64,000 nucleotides of DNA, taken from NCBI RefSeq assembly GCF_964355755.1, contig NC_092672.1:3162001-3226000 (forward strand), in the 5' to 3' direction. The DNA is from Antedon mediterranea. Its lineage: Eukaryota; Echinodermata; Crinoidea; Comatulida; Antedonidae. Position numbers and translations under genes: made by a program. Shown piece after piece: positions 56,401-64,000 of this stretch (its first letter is position 1; each line of letters starts with the position of its first letter). The notes under the pieces were generated by a model, which worked only from the letters and a program-made list of their open reading frames with translations, was not told where the DNA came from and ran no database searches.

Positions 56401-58276
56401 TTAGCCAGATGGTTGGAAGCACACCTGCCTTTGGTGGAGATCGCTATGCCATGCTTGCTGGTGATATACAGGTAAGTTAATCAGGAATCTAGATTGAATT
56501 CCTTGGTTCAAGTTAGGATTTTTTTCTCATAACCCAAGAACTTCACTCTTACAATACTTACAGTTTTTAATAGGACTTTGTTTATGTACTGTATAACATC
56601 TATTGTGGATATTTACCTTGTGAATAAATTCTGGACAGGGAAGTTGCTACTGTACAGCTGTATTGATTCTTGGCAATGTGCCAGACTAAGAAAATAAATG
56701 TACTCATGTATTTAATTGTTGTATATGATTATGCAGGATGATACTCGCCATGCAGTGTTATGGAAACGTTGTTTAACGAGTTGCCTGAAGGTAATCCAAC
56801 AAGCCAATGACACGCTGAATAACATCAGCAGCTCCTCTGTTTGTAATGAAGTCATCAAGTCAGTAGATGGCGCAGAATATCTCAAAGGTAATTCCTTTTG
56901 TTCATTCTCTTAAGTTTTTTCTTCCTTTATTTCTTGGACTAGATAAAATAGTAGGTGAGGTATCATCTACAGTATTTTGACTGTTGGGTTGGAATTTCAA
57001 ATTCAATGATTGTATTGTATTATATGATCAGTGGCTGTGATGTACTAGTACACTAGGTTAACCCTCTACTCATCTCGAAAGATGTACTAGGTTCTTTAAA
57101 GTGCATATGAACTAGATGTAGAAGCAAGCCATTTTTGTTTCTTACTCTCGCTCTCACCCGGACACAAGCTAGTATGAATAGTGAATAATTTAGTTTCATA
57201 TAACTGCAGTACAATTTGGTATATTTTATTATTCATTTGACAGGTGTCATTGAAATATATCGTGTAGCTTGTCGCGTATCCACTTCTGTAGAAGCAGCGG
57301 GTGTTGGAACAGAAGAGCTAAACCTAATGCGCAAGAATATAGAGTTGGTTTGGAATAATCTATCTGCTTTCTTGGCTAGTGCTAGCATTCTGGTTAGTAG
57401 AACATACTGTATTGTTTCATTTTATTATGTTGTCATTTTTTTACTGTGGCCACACTGTCAACCAAGCCAATAAAAGAACAATAAATTAGACACATATTCA
57501 ACCATTTCATCAGTGGTGTAACGCATAAGGCAATGAGTCCTGGTTTAACACTCCTAAGGGGCCCTTCATCGCTGCGTATTTGCATTAGAGTTACTCATTT
57601 ATGCTCTGTGACCCCTTAAGCTTGGTTCCCACTTGGAATGACATAATAACCTCAGAAGTTAAGGTCACGCTATAGAGGGCGTTCATAGAGAGAACCTCGT
57701 GGGTTGAAGAGGTGAGATACATCATGGCGATGTAAGGTGTATAATAACCCAATAAAGGAGTACGTTTAAAGAGCTAGATGTCAAGATTGTTTATTGACTA
57801 CTGTTATACTACCACTAATTACAATCAAAGGTTACAATAACACAACGTAAGTGATTTGACCAATCACAAGCAATGGATTATTCAAACAGGGGCTTGTTAT
57901 TGGTAAACTCGCTTACGTTGCTCTGGGGCCCTGGATTTATCTAGTGAGCTTTCTCATAGCCGTTGCGCCACTGCATACCATTATAGTCATTTCCTAATCT
58001 GTATCTGATAATATTGGTAATATTTCTTTCTTACAGCCTGAAGACAAATCATTCCTCTTCAAAACGGCATTATTACATCCTGAACCTAGTAACATTAACA
58101 TGGCGTGTGGTGTCTGTTTACTAAATGTTGACGCTAAAGTTAAATCACTGGATTGTTCTGAAGACAGTCATAAACTGATGTATGGCGGACGTCAGTATCA
58201 CACAACATGTGCCAATCTCTGGGTGAACTTAGTGGATTCCATTCTGCCAGCTCTACCATTTAACCAGCTCCTATAG
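44474..58276 (+). CDS. SYNRG: Gamma-synergin (AP-1 gamma-ear binding, EH-domain protein)
   Basis: Partner of the AP-1 clathrin adaptor at the trans-Golgi and endosomes. Exons: 44474-44490, 45928-45950, 46128-46291, 46680-46768, 46918-47102, 47483-47926, 48449-48883, 49717-50014, 50962-51184, 51589-51766, 52217-52384, 53204-53341, 54300-55880, 56365-56471, 56737-56887, 57244-57392, 58037-58276; 4590 nt, 1529 aa, ending TAG. The N-terminus is Gln/Met/Pro-rich with repeated QGMMPNQ units, then a charged coiled-coil-like segment (HEQEEMKKKMEKDKK). The EH domain is residues ~552-626 (WCYNEASLPLVYHQVL...LTKQEIYTALALIALAQ). About 19 FxxF motifs such as DFGDF, FADFQ and FGEF follow the family's gamma-ear ligands. 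The C-terminus has ACGVCLLN and GGRQYHTTCANLW. The 17-nt first exon is inferred from frame and donor only. Introns 6 and 10 use GC donors. Confidence 0.9.
44530..44860. repeat. AGGCCTAG / CTAGGCTAG palindromic-motif island
   Basis: Dense overlapping ggcctag, ctaggcc and gctagcc words. Similar smaller islands at 19110-19290 and 45424-45475. In SYNRG intron 1, near the presumed promoter. Confidence 0.8.
44894..45417. mobile_element. TIR element, ~0.5 kb, AT-rich interior
   Basis: Left end taaagatgcattgtccctt; right end agggacaatacatcttta. These are inverted copies with few mismatches, flanked by taattaa-like sequence. SYNRG intron 1. Confidence 0.65.
45499..45813. mobile_element. 315-bp MITE with ~50-bp TIRs and TAA target duplication
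   Basis: Starts TGCACTTGTCAATTGTATGA and ends with its inverse; the match extends through a cccccgggagaggtgcgtca block. TAA flanks both sides (45496-45498, 45814-45816), as expected for PIF/Harbinger-type insertion. The interior repeats GTGCGTCA-like words about ten times. Confidence 0.85.
47927..48448 (+). other. SYNRG intron 6: GC-AG intron flanked by 9-bp direct repeat
   Basis: Exon 6 ends ACAAG and the intron starts gcatgattt; it ends tacag before GCATGATGCC. AGGCATGAT is present at both borders (47925-47933 and 48447-48455). The interior is very AT-rich and holds internal copies (tttttaattcttacttttgc / tttttaattcttgctttgc, ~300 bp apart). Confidence 0.7.
49440..49690 (+). mobile_element. 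SINE-like repeat
   Basis: Contains ctctccacccaggtgtacaa, ataggtacctgg and the tail gaagcacttagaggc...aagtgctatataag, shared in part with 21225-21450 and 50600-50820. SYNRG intron 7. Confidence 0.55.
50600..50820 (+). mobile_element. SINE-like repeat
   Basis: gatgaccgagacacatctgg, ggtgctcaccggggttca, and a tail with cagcacttagaggtttcac and a TTG/TTA-rich end. Related to 38108-38400. SYNRG intron 8. Confidence 0.55.
51350..51503 (+). mobile_element. tRNA-derived SINE, copy 1
   Basis: The head tagctcggtggttacgtgc has A-box form and tagttcaatcc resembles a B box. The body is ctttcaactccactccctaa and the end agtttatccatcctgta. SYNRG intron 9, 85 bases before exon 10. Confidence 0.7.
52446..52582. 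mobile_element. MITE family A, copy 9
   Basis: AGCTCTGTCTACACTATCAA and ttgatagtgtaaacagagct ends. SYNRG intron 11. Confidence 0.87.
53021..53144. mobile_element. MITE family A, copy 10
   Basis: aaagttctgtctacactatc at left, tttgatagtgtagact at right, slightly shortened. Same SYNRG intron as copy 9. Confidence 0.83.
53841..54010. mobile_element. Foldback MITE family B, copy
   Basis: aagcgtggttctcactagcg at left, gcgttacgttctagtggg at right; the tip of the right end is lost. SYNRG intron 12. Confidence 0.82.
57028..57125. repeat. Fragment of the ~300-bp unclassified repeat, copy 3
   Basis: atgatcagtggctgtgatgt to agtgcatatgaactagatgt, the central part of the 9724-10015 repeat. SYNRG intron 15. 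Confidence 0.8.
57617..57925. mobile_element. Interrupted foldback MITE family B
   Basis: The left arm aagcttggttcccactt is separated by about 200 bases of other sequence from the centre and right arm (tttgaccaatcacaagcaat...actcgcttacgttg). SYNRG intron 16. Confidence 0.6.
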
Positions 58277-59319
58277 AGATCATTTCTTAGTGTTGAGGCT
58301 AAATCACTGCATCATGTAGAAACATCTGGGTGGACTAACTCAATACCAGTTTTAACAATTTAACAATACAAGAATTTTAATATTTGATACAGTATATATA
58401 AGATTAAATTGAAATACATATTTCTTGAAAATAATTATGTTAGAAATAAACAAAAACAAATGCACAATGATTTACCAATAACGTGTTATATACCAGTAAT
58501 TTGTATAAATACAGTATATATTGTGAACTGTATATATATATATAGGGAGATCATTTAATATATCAATTATTTGTTTGTATTTAATGTGCTTGTTTAATAA
58601 TGCATATTGAACGTGCTTGCTTATCAATACCACGATTCTGGGTTTTAAATCAAGTCCCATTTCACTTTGAAAATGTTTTCTGGTGGTTAGGGCTTCCGTT
58701 TAACAACACAGTGATTTAATGACGTCAAAAATTGTTTTCTGGAAATAAAATCAACTTTTGCCAAACTTAAATGCTGATGATGCTTTTGCGGTGCTGCTGA
58801 ATTTAGACTGTATAAAGTATGGCTGTATATAATATATAAAGTATTATTATTTATTCGTGCAATGTACTGTAGGCTTAATACAATGTTTAAATAAACCTAG
58901 GTGAAGCAACTGTTCTCCATGATTGACCTATTTTTCAATTTCAAATTAAAGAACACTTCTTATTATGTGGCGTAAAAAATATTTTTATTCAATATTATTT
59001 CGCCTTGTGGAGACACGTAGTGAGAGACGTTAATTATGTTTGTGACATTGTCTGTGCTGATTTCCAACAACAGAAAAGGAAAATAAATACAATGTTTAAG
59101 ACAACAAAATGTGTATTTTAAACAATTTTTTGATCAAGTACTTTTAAAATACTTACTCAAAAAATGATGCGCGCGCACGTGTGACGTAATTAGATAGGTC
59201 GAAACGACCAAATGCAAACAAGCAACAAAACAACTTGAAAGCTGACAATTCAATTCTAAAACTCAAAGAAGGAAGTGATCCAAACAGTCAGGCGTGCTGA
59301 AGTCTGCTGAATTTTGAGT
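58277..59319. other. SYNRG 3' UTR and spacer
   Basis: AT-rich, with an AATAAA at 58445-58450 as the likely polyadenylation signal. No coding sequence seen. Confidence 0.6.
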
Positions 59320-60374
59320 ATGGCTTATCGTCACAAAGATAGATATACATGCAAACATTGTCTACAAAACTTTTCAGCAAAAACGAATGTTTACCGGCAC
59401 ATAAGGAATGTTCACTCTGAAGTACACAATAAAGGTAAAGGTATATAGATATATTATAGTCAGGCCTATCTAGCTAGCTCTCCTCTGGAGTCGTGAACGA
59501 AGAACTGCCGAGCGGCGGGGAACACAGAGCTGCCGCGCGAGTGTGATATATTTGTATCTGTATTGTAGGCCTAGGATTTATTTTTCGGCTGCGAATATAT
59601 CACCTATATGACGATAATATTGTTTCATAATTCAGAGTTTCAAAATACAAATTATTTTTTTTTAAATGTGGTAATTAACTTATTTTTAACTTAAGTTAAA
59701 TAATATAATAATATTTTAATAAATAATAATAATATTATTAATATAGAAAGAAAATAGACATGGAGGGTTGTTGTACCTCCAGAAATTGGGTTGGGTCATG
59801 GAGCATGGAATTTGGAGATTTCAACTATTTAATTTGATTTGCTATAGAATTAATTAAAAAGATAAAAAGTTAAATTATTCGATTTTTCTTTGTAGAATCA
59901 AACAAGATCGAGTGTGTAAAATGCGAGTATCGTGGACGTCGTCTGGATCAACTACTGGAACACGTCAAAGAAGTACATCACGTGAAACTAGACATCGTTA
60001 AATTAGAATTTGATAACAATCTGGACTTTTTATTTTGGAAAGGAGAACAAGAGAAAATAACAATGTCGGTCTATGCACAGAAAACATCAGCAAAAACAAT
60101 TGGCGAAAATAAATATTTTTACTATTACTGCAATAAAAGTGGTTATATTGCTGTACATGAAGGACATAGAAAAAAGCCGAGAGTCAGTGCAAAGGCTAAA
60201 ACAAAAGCGTACTGTATTGCGTATATAAAGGCTATAGTTGAAGGTGATGGAAAGGTGAAGGTGGAATTCTGTCAAACACATTTTGGTCACGATGAAGTAT
60301 GCTCTAAGAAAATCAATGAAAAGAAAAAAGAACACTTAGATAAGTCATCAATAAAGAGTACAAAATCCAAATAA
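59320..60374 (+). CDS. Two C2H2 zinc fingers plus FAR1/WRKY-GCM1-like region, 197 aa
   Basis: Two exons, 59320-59434 and 59896-60374, give 594 nt (197 aa and TAA). Finger 1 has C-x2-C-x12-H-x4-H spacing (YTCKHC...RHIRNVH, residues ~9-32) and finger 2, in exon 2, has the same spacing (IECVKC...EHVKEVH). After them comes FLFWKGEQEKITMSVY, then YFYYYCNKSGY, RKKPRVSAKAKTKAYC and THFGHD. The order of aromatic-Cys, Cys and His-x-x-His resembles the zinc-binding N-terminal domain of Mutator-like transposases (FAR1/WRKY-GCM1 group). No transposase catalytic domain follows; the protein ends in a Lys/Ser-rich tail. It could be a domesticated DNA-binding part or an independent small regulator. A second donor 6 nt downstream (59440) would add two residues in frame. 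Confidence 0.75.
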
Positions 60375-62187
60375 GTTTAGATAAAAGATTTCCATAAATA
60401 TATCATTCATTAATACAAAAAGAAAAGGGAATAAAATGTTGTTAAATAAAAGAAATTATTTCACTATAGTCATTTATTAAATACAGTATTTAAAAAGTTT
60501 GCACTGTTTATTTGTAAAGAAAAAGGGATCGTGTCATTCCTTTTCTGCAATTACATGTATGAGACAATCGCATACAAGAATAAACAACAATGTTTCTGAT
60601 TTGGCAAAAATTGCATAAATAGGTACCAAATTTAGTTACAGCAGAAATTGCAGTAGAATTGTTGGCATGATCACTGTAAGGGAAATCTACTATAGAAAAA
60701 ATTTCATGATGCAGGAACAAATAAAATGTTTGGGTTTACATTTTGTACCCCTCCAACTTCATAATTATATCGCCAAAAAACAACCTAGCGACACCTGAAA
60801 TACGTCCGTTCGTAAATTCCCACTGTATTTGTACAATGTCACTTCTGGATCCTCATACTTATATTTTTCCTAATGACGTCATAACATCTACTATTACACG
60901 TCCCCTCTGGGCTACTGTATTTCATCACTGCGTGCATTGTGGGTAATTTTGAACGTGTGGGAACGGAAGAAATTTACGACATATTTTGGAGTTGTTTTCC
61001 ATTACTTTTTGACGTAGTTGTTTTACTAATATAGTAAAATTGCCGGTTGGAGGTTTGTCTGTTTAGTTTCATTGTGTAGGGTTATTTCTAAAATGTATGA
61101 ATGAAGAATCGTCAGAGAAATTCCACTCTAGGAGAGTGGTCGCCATCTTGCTGTCTGAAAAAGTGGGAGTGATCGCTACGGATTTTCCTCCTCTTGTCTC
61201 TCTCTGGCCCTTTTTAGGCTGCAGACATCCGAATGTCATGCAATATGTTACTAGAAATCTAGCATATTTAATCAGAATTTAAATAGTGCTCGATGATTGT
61301 GAAAACTGTAATTTATGTTTTTAGGTTATACTTCTTCAAACCCATTTACAAAGAAGGAAGAATTTGTTTTTGTTCATTTTAAGAATCATTATTGATTGTG
61401 TTAACCAGGCTGGAGGTGTAGGCCTAGCTAGAGGGCTAGGCTGGGCCTGGTTCCTAACTTTTATCTAGGCCAACTTGTAGAATTTGTTGTCAAAATACTT
61501 CATCAGAAGGAGGAAGTTATACAACACTCAAACATTTAATTTCATGTCTGAAAATCATTAAAAACAAAAACATGATACAGCAGACAAGGAGTTGAGATTA
61601 AATATTTGATGGAAAATGTTTTTAAAGATTTTTAACTTGATATAATAATTTCTATCTAGAAATTTGCAGAGTTTGGACTAATGTATTGAATAAAGCACAT
61701 TCAAAATACAAGAATATCAAAAATTATTTATCTAAAATAATAAACTGATAAAAAGTAAATAGGCCTAGCCTACTATAGATAAATGACCACCCCTATAAAT
61801 TATGGGGTGGATATTTAGCCCTAAATTAAAATTTAGAACTAAATTAAAATTTAGAAGTCAGTATACTTGAGCCTTGAATTGTGTTAACATTGCAAATTAT
61901 TATTCCTAGATCCTAAATATTAAAGAATAAAAAGAAAAGCCAGACAGGAAATCCTATATACTTAGATTACTGCTCCCTCCCATCCTTTCGCTAACAATCA
62001 CTAAATGTCATTTTATTTCTTTTACAGAATGAAAACTGGTTGAAACTAAATTTACTATTTCATGCACATTTAAAAGACTTATAAATTTCACTGCTAATCA
62101 GCAATAGTTATCAAGGAATTTTAAACATTGTATTATGGACTTTTGATGTATAAATATTTCGGCATCAAATAGAGACAATCAACCAAA
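60375..62187. other. Spacer between zinc-finger gene and PAFAH1B1
   Basis: AATAAA at 60445-60450 probably ends the zinc-finger transcript. The acceptor ttttacag at 62021-62028 begins the PAFAH1B1 5' UTR part of the first coding exon; an upstream untranslated exon probably lies near 60950-61060. Otherwise nothing recognised. Confidence 0.5.
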
Positions 62188-63757
62188 ATGGTTTTATCAC
62201 AAAGACAAAGAGAAGAATTGTAAGTATTGCATTACCGTATTACTCTCGTAAATTTGCATAATGTATGCAAATTAGGTAAGTAAAGCAAACTGTGAAGTTA
62301 TGACCTACAGCCAACATTTGTTTGCCAACTGTACTTTGAACATCCAAAACATTATAAACTTAAAATTTAAAAGGATGCATATTTTATGTTTTTATAGAAA
62401 TAAATCAATTGCAGACTATTTACGGTCTAATGGCTATGAACAGGCACTAAATGAATTTATTAAAGAAACTGATATGGTAAGTACAATCATTGTGTTTAAA
62501 TATTAATGTAAATCTAATTTCAAAATTTAATTGGAATCATTTTTCAATGTTCACACAGAAACAACAGGAAATTTAAGGACTCTATCAAACTAGTTTGTGT
62601 GATGTCCCCAAATTTGCTAGTGATATCCAAATACGGTAATGATATACGCAAATCTGGAAGTGATATAACATCATCATGTCCGTAATGTTGTCACATTAAG
62701 TTTGATAGTGTAGACAGAGCTTAACTGAAAAAAATGTCCAGGCCTGTAAAGTCGTAGGAAACTTGAAGTCACGAAATGTATTAGAATAAAGACATTTTGT
62801 ACAAAATGACATGTAAAAACGTTCAAAATTCATGGAATTTAAACTAACAGTAGAAAGCTTGTTGAAACTCCAGTATGGAATTAATGAATCTTATTAAATA
62901 AAATGGAGTGTAGCTTGGTAGTTAACAAGCGTGCCTTCCAATCCTAAGGTCCAGGTGCCAGGGTTGTACAGTAACTCAAAATACTTTCAACTCCACTCGC
63001 TAAGCCTCAAATGAGACAATAAATTAAAGAATAGTTTATCCATCCTGTAGACTAAAAATTGATCATTTTCGACAATGTTTTCAAAATGTTTGCTTTATTG
63101 CATCTTTATCCCTAGTAGTACTTCCCCATAGTCTCTCTGGAAATAAAGTTTGGGGAAAAAGCTTATTTTATGCTTATAAAATGCATATCAAAGCTGATAA
63201 ATTTAAGTGTGCCGAATCGTCTCAGGGCCGAATCATCCCGGGCCGAATAGTTCCGGGCCGAATCGTCCCAGGGCCGAATCGTCCCGGGCCGAATCGTCCC
63301 GGGCCGAATCGTCTCGGGGCCGAATCGTCCCGTTACCATTGGCGAGATACTTGCTGTTGGATGTGTATGAAATTGAAAAAAAATGTTTAAATGCGGTTCC
63401 CTTACTGTAAAATGACAGACTCTTATTAAATACAGTCATCGAATAATACTCAACATGACAATTGTTTTGTGTTTATAGCCTGGTGAGATAGAGAAGAAAT
63501 ATGTAGGTCTACTAGAAAAGAAGTGGACTTCGGTGATCCGTTTACAGAAAAAAGTCATGGACTTAGAATCTAAATTAAATGAAGCAGAAAGAGAATTCCA
63601 AAGTGGTCCTACACGTGATAAGCGCATTCCATCAGAATGGATACCAAGGCCTCCTGCAAAGTATTGTTTAAGCGGGCACCGAAGCCCCATCACAAAAGTT
63701 ATATTCCATCCAGTCTATAGTTTAATAGTATCCTCATCAGAGGATGCCTCAATTAAG
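62188..63757 (+). CDS. PAFAH1B1: LIS1 / PAFAH1B1, 5' part, continues beyond right edge
   Basis: Dynein regulator needed for nuclear migration and mitosis. Visible coding exons are 62188-62219, 62398-62476 and 63479-63757 (130 residues), all in one frame with GT-AG borders. [11 protein letters not shown] is the family start. LisH domain: [17 protein letters not shown] (about residues 11-28). Coiled coil: [20 protein letters not shown] and the following [11 protein letters not shown]. Then comes [11 protein letters not shown], and the first WD40 blade begins at [16 protein letters not shown] and runs to SSSEDASIK, where the last visible exon stops at a gtgagt donor. The remaining WD40 exons lie outside. 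The acceptor at 62027-62028 implies an upstream untranslated exon. Confidence 0.95.
62579..62722. mobile_element. MITE family A, copy 11
   Basis: Right end tttgatagtgtagacagagc intact, left end reduced to actctatcaaactag. PAFAH1B1 intron 2. Confidence 0.78.
62898..63048 (+). mobile_element. tRNA-derived SINE, copy 2
   Basis: Head gtgtagcttggtagttaaca, body tttcaactccactcgctaag, end atagtttatccatcctgta, matching copy 1 at 51350. PAFAH1B1 intron 2. Confidence 0.7.
63215..63333. repeat. 15-bp tandem repeat, GC-rich
   Basis: About eight units of the ggccgaatcgtcccg type in an AT-rich intron of PAFAH1B1, 146 bases before exon 3. Confidence 0.92.
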
Positions 63758-64000
63758 GTGAGTTGTTAAAGATTAAAGAGAGGATGGTTTAATCAATTTT
63801 CATTAAAATCGGTGTTCTCCCAATATAGAAATTAAGTCTGACAAATTAAGCAAATCTACTAAATACAAAGATGCTAAATAATATTGTATTATTGTTGTAC
63901 TTCCCTAGTATTCAATTGACAAAATATAGCCTTTTATTGCTCTTGGTCAGTGTTTTTAATGGCTAGGCCTAACCTACCACTAATAGATTAGATAAGTGTT

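Overview
The window is animal nuclear DNA: AT-rich, with short exons, canonical GT-AG introns and dense small transposons. Gene content (an LGR-type receptor with SRCR modules, a tRNA-derived SINE, many foldback MITEs) suggests an invertebrate deuterostome, most likely an echinoderm. The phylum call is inference; I cannot search databases. I rebuilt splicing by hand. For every complete gene the joined exon lengths close in frame on a stop codon, and this is the main support for the models.

Layout. (1) 740-13,925, minus strand: MYBBP1A, 25 exons giving 972 residues; its C-terminus lies beyond the left edge. Its last visible introns hold a 77-bp and a 27-bp tandem array, the second split by a 1.6-kb transposon. 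(2) 14,159-19,658, plus: complete EIF4H, 266 aa, head to head with MYBBP1A across 233 bp. (3) 21,481-39,157, minus: a 27-exon, 1735-aa seven-transmembrane receptor. Its order is signal peptide, seven SRCR-type modules, linker, LDLa, kringle, six more LDLa, LRR block, then a class A LGR-type 7TM domain and a spliced cytoplasmic tail. This is the most striking item. (4) 40,561-43,797, minus: a 322-aa P-loop GTPase ending in a CaaX-like box. (5) 44,474-58,276, plus: gamma-synergin (SYNRG), 17 exons and 1529 aa, with an EH domain, about 19 acidic FxxF motifs and two GC-AG introns. (6) 59,320-60,374, plus: a 197-aa protein with two C2H2 fingers and a FAR1/WRKY-GCM1-like region. (7) 62,188 to the right edge, plus: the 5' part of PAFAH1B1 (LIS1).

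Mobile DNA. Family A is an ~140-bp MITE with about 11 copies. Family B is a foldback element with at least 14 copies, concentrated in the receptor introns. There are also single TIR elements, two copies of a tRNA-type SINE, pieces of a second SINE-like family, a ~300-bp unclassified repeat and a Penelope-like relic. Several repeats touch gene structure: one MITE supplies part of a splice donor, a minisatellite copies another donor five times, and one synergin intron looks like a recent insertion.

The genes do not form one pathway. They are a conserved housekeeping set (rRNA/transcription, translation initiation, AP-1 trafficking, dynein regulation) interrupted by two fast-evolving, possibly immune-related genes, the composite receptor and the CaaX GTPase.
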